From CAVQXR01 sp046330455 (GTDB lineage Bacteria > Actinomycetota > Thermoleophilia > Gaiellales > Gaiellaceae): a stretch of 64,000 bases of DNA. The notes beneath the pieces are model-generated. The model was not told the origin of the DNA. It did no database searches and was given only the letters and a program-made list of their open reading frames with translations. A program made the translations under genes and the position numbers. Location: the NCBI GenBank assembly GCA_046330455.1, contig JAXLSU010000013.1, forward strand, positions 1 through 64,000, in the 5' to 3' direction. Of the stretch, positions 1 to 6,695 are shown piece after piece (the stretch's first letter is position 1; each line of letters opens with the position of its first letter).

Positions 1-275
1 TCCCGGCTCACGCGGGGCTCCCCCGCGCAGGGCTGCCCACGCGCAAGGCTCGCGTCTCACACGGGGCTCCCGGCTCACGCGGGGCTCCCCTCGCGCAGAA
101 CTCCCGACTCACGCAAAGCCCCCGTCGCACGGGGCTTCGCTCACGCCGGCACTCACCTGGCGGGGCTCCCCCAGCGTGGGGCTCCTTCACACGCCGAGCT
201 CCCGCCGGACCCGGGGCTCCCGCGAGACCGAGGCCGACACCCGGTGTGCTCGTTGCACGCCGGTACACTCGCCGC
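1..275. repeat. Degenerate GC-rich direct-repeat stretch, no gene
   Basis: This leading stretch has no convincing gene. It is made of diverged direct repeats built on words such as GCTCACGCGGGGCTCCC, seen clearly near 5-21 and 72-88, with many partial copies (GGGGCTCC, CGGGGCTTC) up to about 230. Open frames crossing it on the minus strand are compositional. The right end (264-269) carries the -10 box for the HhH-GPD gene. The left boundary of the repeat lies outside the window. Confidence 0.5.
264..269 (+). promoter_or_regulatory. -10 box TACACT, leaderless-type promoter of the HhH-GPD gene
   Basis: TACACT lies 6 bases before the ATG at 276, so transcription would begin at or next to the start codon. 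No ribosome-binding site is visible. The same arrangement recurs at many genes here. Confidence 0.45.
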
Positions 276-845
276 ATGGCCGCCGCCGTCGATCGACTCC
301 CGTTCACCGGCGATGACGAGGCCGACCGGCTGCTCGTCGACGAGCCGCTCGCGCTCCTCGTCGGCTTCGTGCTCGACCAGCAGGTTCCGCTGCAGAAGGC
401 GTTCTCGGGGCCGCTCGAGCTGAAGCGCCGCCTCGGGAGGCTCGACGCCGGAGAGATCGCTGCGATGGACCCCGACCGGCTCGACGCCGTCTTTCGCGAG
501 AAGCCGGCTCTGCACCGCTTTCCCGGCAACATGGCGAAGCGGACGCAGGAGCTGTGCCAGGTGGTGGTCGAGGACTACGGCGGCGAAGCCGCACGGGTCT
601 GGACCGAGGCAGCCGACGGCGACGACCTCGAGCGCCGCCTCGCAGCCCTCCCCGGTTTCGGCGAGATGAAGGTCGGCTCCCTCGCCGCGATCCTCGGCAA
701 GCAGCTCGGCGTCTGCCCGCCCGGGTGGGAGCGGGTCGCCACGGCACATTTCTGCCTCGGCGACGTAGACTCGGCCGAGAAGCTCGCGGAGTACCAGGCC
801 GCCAAGCGCGCCCGGAAGGCCGCGCAGCGAGCGGCCCGCGCCTGA
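276..845 (+). CDS. HhH-GPD family base-excision repair protein
   Basis: The 189-residue product looks like the short HhH-GPD (helix-hairpin-helix, DNA glycosylase-like) proteins common in actinobacteria. The N-terminal part, with a run like LLVGFVLDQQVPLQKAF at about residues 25-41, matches the start of this family, and a helix-hairpin-helix-like segment LAALPGFGEMKVGSLAAIL lies near residues 122-140, where DNA binding is expected. The C-terminus is rich in Lys and Arg. I chose ATG 276 over an upstream in-frame codon at 246 because of the TACACT -10 box just before it and because the upstream residues do not resemble the family. Substrate base is not predictable from sequence. The next gene starts 7 bases downstream. 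Confidence 0.7.
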   Translation: MAAAVDRLPFTGDDEADRLLVDEPLALLVGFVLDQQVPLQKAFSGPLELKRRLGRLDAGEIAAMDPDRLDAVFREKPALHRFPGNMAKRTQELCQVVVEDYGGEAARVWTEAADGDDLERRLAALPGFGEMKVGSLAAILGKQLGVCPPGWERVATAHFCLGDVDSAEKLAEYQAAKRARKAAQRAARA

Positions 846-852
846 GCGCACG

Positions 853-2001
853 ATGAGCGACCTCGGCGATCTTCTCCTGGCTCTTCACGGCGGCCCACGG
901 TTTCACACGGTGCGCGGGACGGTTCGCAGCTGGAGCCACCACGCGCGCTCGCTGGAGGCGTTCAGGCGCCGTGAGCGCAGCGAGCGACACGGTACGTCCG
1001 CGAGCTCGATCTCGTTCTACGGCGGCCCGGTCGACGAGCCCGGCCCGGAGAGCTCCGAGACGCTCGAGCGGATCTGGTTCGAGCTACCCGATCGGGCGCG
1101 GTCGGAGACCGAGCACGTCTACCGGTCGCACACGAGCCGCTCCACCGTCGTCATCCAGGGCGACACCTGGTGGAGCCTCCAGGACGGCGAGGCCGCGACC
1201 AACGCCGGTGATCCGCGCCACCAGCACGGTCTCGGGAGCTCCGTGCAGCTCCTCGCCCCCACGACCTGGGCGCTCGCGAGCTCAACGCTCGTCCCGCTCG
1301 GCGCGACGACCGTGGCCGGACGCCCGTGCCTTCGCGCCGAGGTACGACCCCAGCCGTGGTCAGTGCTCTCCGACTACCAGTTCGCCGTCGTCGACGGTGC
1401 CGGACAGGAGATCGACGTCGACAGCGAGCGCGGCGTCGTGCTCCGCCACACACAGCTGCTCGACGGCGAGCCCTACGCGATCGAGGAGTTCACCGAGATC
1501 GTCTTCGACGAGGCGCTCGACCCCGCGCTGTTTCGCTTCGAGCCGCCGCCGGGCGTCGAGGTCCACACCACCACCACGGGCCGCGCCGCCCCCGTTCCCC
1601 TCTACGAGGTCGTGCGGGAGGCCGGCTTCACGGTGCTTGCGGCTCGCACCGTCCCCTCGGGCTGGGAGCTCTCCTGCCACCACGTCGAAGCGTCCAAGGC
1701 GGGTCCCGAGCTGGTCTTCCTCCACTACGCGGCCGGCGATGCCTCGGCCCGGGTCTCGGTCAGCGAGCACGCTTCCGGCGAGCCCGAGCCGGCCCCGACC
1801 AGCTCGGGCTGGCGACCGTTTCACGGCGACTACCGGACGTGGGAGCCATCGCCTGACGACTGGCCGATGCAGCGACAGGTCGCGTTCGAGCGCGAGGGTA
1901 CCGCCGTCCGCCTCGTGAGCGCCGAGCTCGACCTCGAGGCGCTCGCCGAGTTCGCCGAGACATTCGCCCCCGCCTCGGCAGAGCCGCCCCGGCCCGGCTA
2001 G
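853..2001 (+). CDS. LolA/RseB-like lipoprotein-carrier-fold protein, function unknown
   Basis: This 382-residue protein has no signal peptide or membrane segment. Its middle part (about residues 155-235) has the pattern GRPCLRAEV ... EIDVDSERGVVLRH ... EFTEIVFDEALDPALFRFEPP, which is typical of the LolA/RseB-like fold found in outer-membrane lipoprotein carriers and sigma-E regulator RseB and in many uncharacterised actinobacterial proteins. The C-terminal third is unrelated to anything I recognise. It sits 7 bases after the HhH-GPD gene and probably shares its transcript. Its stop codon overlaps the stop of the convergent uppS gene in a shared CTAG at 1998-2001. The fold assignment is inferred from pattern only; a partner or lipid ligand cannot be named. 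Confidence 0.5.
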   Translation: MSDLGDLLLALHGGPRFHTVRGTVRSWSHHARSLEAFRRRERSERHGTSASSISFYGGPVDEPGPESSETLERIWFELPDRARSETEHVYRSHTSRSTVVIQGDTWWSLQDGEAATNAGDPRHQHGLGSSVQLLAPTTWALASSTLVPLGATTVAGRPCLRAEVRPQPWSVLSDYQFAVVDGAGQEIDVDSERGVVLRHTQLLDGEPYAIEEFTEIVFDEALDPALFRFEPPPGVEVHTTTTGRAAPVPLYEVVREAGFTVLAARTVPSGWELSCHHVEASKAGPELVFLHYAAGDASARVSVSEHASGEPEPAPTSSGWRPFHGDYRTWEPSPDDWPMQRQVAFEREGTAVRLVSAELDLEALAEFAETFAPASAEPPRPG

Positions 2002-2837
2002 CGCCCGTACCGGCGCTCGCGCTGCTGGTAGGTGCGGATCGCGCGAAGGAAGTCGAGCTCGCGGAAGGCAGGCCAGTAGACGTCGGCGAAGTGGAACTCG
2101 CTGTGGACGCTCTGCCAGGGCAGAAAGCCCGAAAGCCGCAGCTCGCCGCTCGTCCGGATGATCAGCTCCGGGTCGGGCGCGCCGGCCGTGTAGAGGTGCG
2201 CGGAGAGCAGCTCGGGCGTGACCTCGTGCGCCATCTGCTCGGGCGCCAGGCCCTGGGCGGCGAGCGAGCGCAGCATCGCGCGGCAGGCGTCGACGAGCTC
2301 GTTGCGACCGGAGTACCCGATCGCGATGTTGAGCCGTAGCCCGGAGCGATCCGCCGTGGCGTCCTCGGCGCGGCGGACGGCCTCGAGGAGCCTCGGGGGC
2401 AGGCCCTCGAGCCGTCCGAAGACGCGGATCCGCACGGGCTGCTCCGAGAGCGCGTCGAGCTTCTCGGAGACGACGTCGAGGAGCGCGTCGACCTCCCGCT
2501 CGTCGCGGCCGAGGTTCTCACCCGAGAGGGCCCAGAGCGTCACCTCGGCGACGCCGAGCTCCGCGCACCAGGCGAGCAGCTCGTCGATCTTGTCCGCGCC
2601 GTGGCGATGGCCGGCTCCGATCTCGTCGAGCCCTTTCTCGCTCGCCCAGCGCCGGTTGCCGTCGAGGATCACCGCGAGGTGGTGCGGCACGGGCGCGGCG
2701 CGTACCTCGTGACGCAGCCTTCCCGTGTACAGCCGGTAGAGCGGCGAGAGCAGCGCTCCGGTCACGCGCCGGCGCGTCCGCCCGAGGGCAAGACTCCGCG
2801 GCCGGGCGACGGGCGGTGCGACGACGCGCTCGGCCAT
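1998..2837 (-). CDS. uppS: Isoprenyl transferase (cis-prenyltransferase, UppS family)
   Basis: Makes long-chain polyprenyl diphosphate (for example undecaprenyl or decaprenyl diphosphate) from farnesyl or geranyl diphosphate and isopentenyl diphosphate, supplying the lipid carrier for cell-wall synthesis. The 279-residue product has the family signature near the N-terminus, HLAVILDGNRRWA (about residues 50-62, with the catalytic Asp and Arg), the WALSGENLGR segment, and the C-terminal block DPELIIRTSGELRLSGFLPWQS followed by SEFHFADVYWP. The start ATG at 2837 gives about 45 residues before the signature, reasonable for actinobacterial versions; a longer frame to 3152 runs over the upstream gene and is rejected. 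It lies 5 bases after the acyl-CoA dehydrogenase stop, so the two are probably cotranscribed. Confidence 0.93.
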   Translation of the reverse strand: MAERVVAPPVARPRSLALGRTRRRVTGALLSPLYRLYTGRLRHEVRAAPVPHHLAVILDGNRRWASEKGLDEIGAGHRHGADKIDELLAWCAELGVAEVTLWALSGENLGRDEREVDALLDVVSEKLDALSEQPVRIRVFGRLEGLPPRLLEAVRRAEDATADRSGLRLNIAIGYSGRNELVDACRAMLRSLAAQGLAPEQMAHEVTPELLSAHLYTAGAPDPELIIRTSGELRLSGFLPWQSVHSEFHFADVYWPAFRELDFLRAIRTYQQRERRYGR

Positions 2838-2842
2838 CCCGG

Positions 2843-4024
2843 CTACCCGGCGTCCGCGAGCAGGAACGCGCGCGTCTCGCGGAGCATCTCGCGCGCGATC
2901 ACGAGCCGCTGGATCTGGTTCGTGCCCTCGTAGATCTGGGTGATCTTCGCGTCGCGCATCATTCGCTCCACCGGGTACTCCCTCATGTAGCCATATCCGC
3001 CGAGGATCTGCACCGCATCGGTGGTCACGTCCATGGCCACGTCCGAGCAGTAGAGCTTCGCCATCGCCGAGAGCTTCGTCAGCTCGGGCCCGTCGATCCC
3101 GGCGTCGATCATCATCCCGACGCGGTAGAGGAGGCCGCGGGCCGCCTCGCACCTCGTCTCCATGTCGGCGAGCATCGACGCGATCAGCTGGTGCTCGGCG
3201 ATGGGCCGGCCCATCGTCTCGCGTGTCCTCGCGTACTCGAGCGCGTAGTCGGTCGCACCCTGGGCGAGGCCGAGAGCCTGCGCTGCGATGCCCGGGCGTG
3301 AACGGTCGAGCACGCGCATCGCGATCCGAAAGCCCTCGCCCTCCTTGCCGACCCGGTTCGCTTCGGGAATTCGCACCTCGCTCAGGACGAGCTCGCCGGT
3401 CGTCGAGCCCTTGATCCCCATCTTCGGCTCGATCCGCCCGACCTCGAAGCCCGGCGTGTCAGCCTCGACGAGGAAGCAGGAGATCCCGCGGTGGCCCGCG
3501 TCCGGGTCGGTCTTCGCGAACACGGTGTAGAGGCCCGCGACGCCGGCGTTCGTGATGAAGCGCTTCGAGCCCGTCAGCACGTAGTCGTCGCCGTCGCACA
3601 CGGCGACCGAGCGCATCGCGGCCGCGTCTGACCCCGAGCCGGGCTCGGTCAGCGCGTAGGCGCCCAGCCACTCCCCCGAGGCGAGCCGCGGCAGGTACCG
3701 GCGGCGCTGCTCGTCGCTACCGGCCAGCTCGACGGCGAGCGCGCCGAGGCTCTGCATGGACAGGATCAGCCCGGTCGTTGCACAGACCTTCGAGAGCTCC
3801 TCGATCGCGACGAGCATCATGAGCGCCCCCGTGCCCGTCCCTCCGTGCTCCTCGGCGAATGGAAGCGCGAGGATCTCGTGCTCCCGGAGCGCGGCGACGA
3901 CGTCCCAGGGAAACTCGCCGGAGAGGTCGATCTCGGCCGCCCGCGGCGCCACCTTTCCGGCCGCGACGGTACGCACGAGCTCGCGGAGCTCCCGCTGCTC
4001 CTCGGTCAGCCAGTCCCACGGCAC
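2843..4024 (-). CDS. Acyl-CoA dehydrogenase
   Basis: FAD-dependent alpha,beta-dehydrogenation of an acyl-CoA thioester in fatty-acid or branched-chain amino-acid breakdown. The 393-residue product covers the three family domains: N-terminal helices (TEEQRELRELVRTVAAGKVAP), the central FAD/substrate strand region (YALTEPGSGSDAAAM, then ITNAG, and the MGIKGSTTGEL segment), and the C-terminal helical domain with QILGGYGYMREYPVERMMRDAKI and the YEGTNQIQR block, where the catalytic Glu lies in YEGT. I chose GTG 4024, which begins at the conserved WDWLTEEQ region; an ATG at 4108 would add a non-conserved tail overlapping the divergent gene's upstream region. Chain-length specificity cannot be assigned from sequence alone. 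Confidence 0.9.
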   Translation of the reverse strand: MPWDWLTEEQRELRELVRTVAAGKVAPRAAEIDLSGEFPWDVVAALREHEILALPFAEEHGGTGTGALMMLVAIEELSKVCATTGLILSMQSLGALAVELAGSDEQRRRYLPRLASGEWLGAYALTEPGSGSDAAAMRSVAVCDGDDYVLTGSKRFITNAGVAGLYTVFAKTDPDAGHRGISCFLVEADTPGFEVGRIEPKMGIKGSTTGELVLSEVRIPEANRVGKEGEGFRIAMRVLDRSRPGIAAQALGLAQGATDYALEYARTRETMGRPIAEHQLIASMLADMETRCEAARGLLYRVGMMIDAGIDGPELTKLSAMAKLYCSDVAMDVTTDAVQILGGYGYMREYPVERMMRDAKITQIYEGTNQIQRLVIAREMLRETRAFLLADAG

Positions 4025-4125
4025 CTCGTCGATTGTAGACGCGGCCCCTGTCGCACTCCCCCTTGCGAGGGAGGGGCTCTGCGGAGGCTCAAGGACGCGC
4101 CCGCGCAAGCCGATACGGCAGGCGT

Positions 4126-5649
4126 ATGCGCCGTACAGCGATCCGGCTCCTCGTCATGGCGGTGGCTCTCGCCGCCGCCTTCCTGGCAACGACCGCCGGA
4201 GTCGCTGCCCCCCAGACCTTCTCGAGCGGTGATCTCAGCGCCGCGATACCCGATCCCGGTGCGGTCTACCCGACGCCGGAGATCCCGGTGGCGCTCGGCA
4301 CGGAGAAGGTCGCCGACGTCAACGTGTCCGTTCGGATCGCCCACCCAAGCACGAACGAGCTCGACCTCTCGCTGATTGCCCCGGACGGCACGACTGTCTG
4401 GCTGTCCACGGACAACGGCACCGGAGCCGACTACGGAAGCGGCGCGGGTGACTGCACCGGAAACCTGACCCTGTTCGACGACGAGGCGGCGACCGCGATC
4501 ACCGGGAACGGCGTCGACTCCCCGTTCGACGCGGCCGGCGGCTACAGGCCCGAGGAGCCCCTCTCGGCACTCGACGGCAAGGCGGCAACCGGCGCCTGGA
4601 AGCTCGTCGTCGGCGACGGCGCCTCCGGCAACGCCGGCACCCTGCTCTGCTGGAAGCTCCAGATCACGACCCCCGAGGCCGACCTCGAGGTGACGCTCAC
4701 GGACACGCCCGATCCGGCAGCCGTCGGCGGAACCGTGACGTACACGGCGACCGTGAAGAACCACGGGCCGCAGGCGGCCGAGAAGACGATCGTGAAGTTC
4801 GACCAGCTCCCGGCCGGTACGGTGGAGTCGGCAACGCCGAGCATCGAGGGTAAGACGTGCAAGATCGATGTCACGCCGATCGAGTGCGACCTCGGCAAGC
4901 TCGAGAAGGACGCGACCGCGACCATCGCTCTCGTCCTCGCGCCGAGCACGGCAGGCACCGCGACGGCGAAGGTCAGCGTCTCGAACACCGAGGCGGCCGA
5001 CCCGATCGCGGCGAACAACAGTGCCGAGACGACCACCCAGATCCAGGGCGACGGGAGCGGCGGTACCGAGCTCGTCTCGGTCGAGATCGCCGGCCTTGGA
5101 CGCGGCACGGTCACGAGCGATCCGGCGGGCATCGACTGCGGCCTCACCTGCGAGGCGGGGTTCATCGCGGACACCCGGGTCACGCTCACACCGACCGCGG
5201 CGAGCGGCTCGCACTTCGGCGGCTGGGCCGGCGCGTGCGAGGGCACCCCGGCTACCGACCCGTGCGTGCTCGTCGCCAGCGGCGACAAGGACGTCGTGGC
5301 CGTCTTCGACAAGGGCGGCTCCGGAGGCTCCGGCGGGTCCGGCGGTTCGGGTGGCTCGGGCGGCAGCATGTACGACGTGTGCACCATCCGCGGTACGGCC
5401 CGTAAGGACACGCTCCGCGGCACCCCGGGTGACGACGTCATCTGCGGGCTCGCCGGCGCGGACAAGATCTACGGTCTCGGCGGCAACGACAGGCTCTACG
5501 GCGGCGTCGGCAAGGACAAGATCTTCGGTGCCGGCGGCGACGACCAGCTCTTCGGCGGCAGGGGCAACGACCTGAGCGACGGCGGTGCCGGCACGAACAC
5601 GTGCATCGACAACCTCGGGTCGAACAACACCTTCAAGTTCTGCAGTTGA
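4126..5649 (+). CDS. Secreted mosaic protein: P-domain, DUF11, InlB-like repeat, RTX calcium-binding tail
   Basis: The 507-residue product begins with a classical signal peptide (two Arg, then a hydrophobic stretch LLVMAVALAAAFLATTAG and an Ala-rich cleavage zone). Domains in order: about residues 30-185 a proprotein-convertase P-domain-like region (STNELDLSLIAPDGTTVWL, ending GTLLCWKLQI); about 190-305 a DUF11/CARDB-like immunoglobulin-type repeat (DPAAVGGTVTYTATVKNHG); about 320-395 a divergent InlB B-repeat (GRGTVTSDPAGIDCG, then GGWAGACEG); a flexible GSGGSGG linker; and a C-terminal RTX calcium-binding segment with GGNDRLYGG, GGDDQLFGG and GGRGND nonapeptides. No catalytic domain is visible, so it is probably a surface or matrix adhesin-like protein. 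Start at ATG 4126 fits the signal peptide. Confidence 0.75.
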   Translation: MRRTAIRLLVMAVALAAAFLATTAGVAAPQTFSSGDLSAAIPDPGAVYPTPEIPVALGTEKVADVNVSVRIAHPSTNELDLSLIAPDGTTVWLSTDNGTGADYGSGAGDCTGNLTLFDDEAATAITGNGVDSPFDAAGGYRPEEPLSALDGKAATGAWKLVVGDGASGNAGTLLCWKLQITTPEADLEVTLTDTPDPAAVGGTVTYTATVKNHGPQAAEKTIVKFDQLPAGTVESATPSIEGKTCKIDVTPIECDLGKLEKDATATIALVLAPSTAGTATAKVSVSNTEAADPIAANNSAETTTQIQGDGSGGTELVSVEIAGLGRGTVTSDPAGIDCGLTCEAGFIADTRVTLTPTAASGSHFGGWAGACEGTPATDPCVLVASGDKDVVAVFDKGGSGGSGGSGGSGGSGGSMYDVCTIRGTARKDTLRGTPGDDVICGLAGADKIYGLGGNDRLYGGVGKDKIFGAGGDDQLFGGRGNDLSDGGAGTNTCIDNLGSNNTFKFCS

Positions 5650-5682
5650 GCCGACGCCGGGCCGCCTGCTCGACGAAGCCGC

Positions 5683-6105
5683 CTAGCCGATCGACGCGGT
5701 CGCGACCCCGGAGGCCCGGGCAGCCTCGACGAGCGCCCCATCGGTCGTGACCAGCACCGCCTCCGGATCGGCGACCTCGAGCACCGACGCCAGATGCACC
5801 GCGTCGGCACCCCGTAGGCCGTACCGCTCGGCGACCTCACCCGCCCGATGCGCGAGCCCGTCGGTCAGGCCGAGCCGATCGACGTCTCCCCAGAGGAGCT
5901 CGAGGAGCGCCCTGGCCCGCTTCATGGAGACACTGTCGAGCCGGCCGGCGCGCGCCGCGCGGGCGACCGCGGACCGCGCCTCCGGATACAGGAGCCGGGA
6001 CGAGATCACTCGATCGGCAGCGAGCCAGAGGCCGACCGCGTCCGGTGATCCGCGCTCCGGGACGAGCAGCTTGACGAAGGCAGAGGTGTCGAAGTACGCG
6101 ATCAG
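5683..6105 (-). CDS. vapC: PIN-domain ribonuclease toxin (VapC-like), apparent CTG start
   Basis: A 140-residue PIN-domain protein, expected to be a metal-dependent RNase toxin. The four acidic positions of the fold are visible: Asp in YFDTSAFVKLL near residue 6, Glu in YPEARSAVA, Asp in LRGADAVHLAS and Asp in VLVTTDGALVEAA. The family almost always begins M-I-x-Y-x-D-T-S; here the matching position is a CTG codon (6105-6103) whose last two bases are shared with the antitoxin's TGA stop, giving a CTGA overlap where ATGA is usual. No ATG, GTG or TTG occurs in frame nearby, so either CTG is used or a base is wrong. The antitoxin gene lies directly upstream. Confidence 0.85.
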   Translation of the reverse strand: MIAYFDTSAFVKLLVPERGSPDAVGLWLAADRVISSRLLYPEARSAVARAARAGRLDSVSMKRARALLELLWGDVDRLGLTDGLAHRAGEVAERYGLRGADAVHLASVLEVADPEAVLVTTDGALVEAARASGVATASIG

Positions 6106-6356
6106 CCGCGTCCCTCGTCGACGAGGTCGCTGAGCGGCCCGGCGCCTTCGATCGGCTCGGGAATCGTCCGGGGTCGTCCGCGGTTCGGCGCCGGCGTCAC
6201 GACGCCCTCCCTGATCAACCGGTCGAGCTTGCGCTCCTTGCCCGCGGCAACGATCCGCGCCACGGCCTTCCCGCGATCCGTCACGACGATCTCCTCCCCC
6301 TCCCGCACCCGCTGTACCCACCGACTCAGATCGGCGCGGAGCTCCCGGATTCCCAC
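6102..6356 (-). CDS. vapB: Phd/VapB-type antitoxin
   Basis: The 84-residue product has the N-terminal DNA-binding pattern of the Phd/YefM and VapB antitoxins: VEVGIRELRADLSRWVQRV followed by GEEIVVTDRGKAVARIV, then a Pro- and Gly-rich tail (about residues 55-84) that would wrap the PIN toxin. I chose GTG 6356, which aligns with the usual start before GIREL; ATG 6407 is possible but would place the start inside the palindromic operator. It overlaps the toxin gene by 4 bases, so the pair is translationally coupled. The antitoxin, alone or with toxin, probably represses transcription through the inverted repeat at 6377-6403. Confidence 0.8.
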   Translation of the reverse strand: MGIRELRADLSRWVQRVREGEEIVVTDRGKAVARIVAAGKERKLDRLIREGVVTPAPNRGRPRTIPEPIEGAGPLSDLVDEGRG

Positions 6357-6376
6357 CTCGACGGTACTAGGCAAGG

Positions 6377-6403
6377 CGCTACAGATTCTACGCGATTGTA
6401 GCG
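6377..6403 (-). promoter_or_regulatory. Inverted repeat, candidate antitoxin operator with TACAAT box
   Basis: Perfect 7-base arms CGCTACA (6377-6383) and TGTAGCG (6397-6403) flank a 13-base spacer, 21 bases upstream of the antitoxin GTG. On the minus strand the arm contains TACAAT, a good -10 box. A palindrome over the promoter is what autoregulated toxin-antitoxin operons usually have. No clear -35 is seen. Confidence 0.5.
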
Positions 6404-6407
6404 ACAT

Positions 6408-6695
6408 CGAGTCTGAACTCTCGCATGACTCACCTCGCCCGCATAGGCGAAGGCACGATCGGCCCGCGCGACGTAAGAACCGGCCCATTCCGCACCGATT
6501 CTCGTCGTGATATGAACAACACCACGCGACGATGAGAACGGTCAGGCTTGTCCATGGGTTCGAGCACCAGGTGGGGGCACGAATGCCAAGCCCGACCAGC
6601 GGTCAGCCGAGGGCCGATTTGGATCATCCGCCGCGACCCGGATCGGGTCGAGTCGCTGCCACCTCCGTCGGCGAAAGGTCCCTCCCCTCTTACGA
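6408..6695. other. Intergenic region upstream of the cas operon
   Basis: About 290 bases between the antitoxin promoter and cas3. No gene, tRNA or clear repeat is visible. It must hold the promoter for the cas3-csx17-csb1-csb2 operon, but I cannot point to a convincing -35/-10 pair; the ribosome-binding site before cas3 is also weak. Confidence 0.4.
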
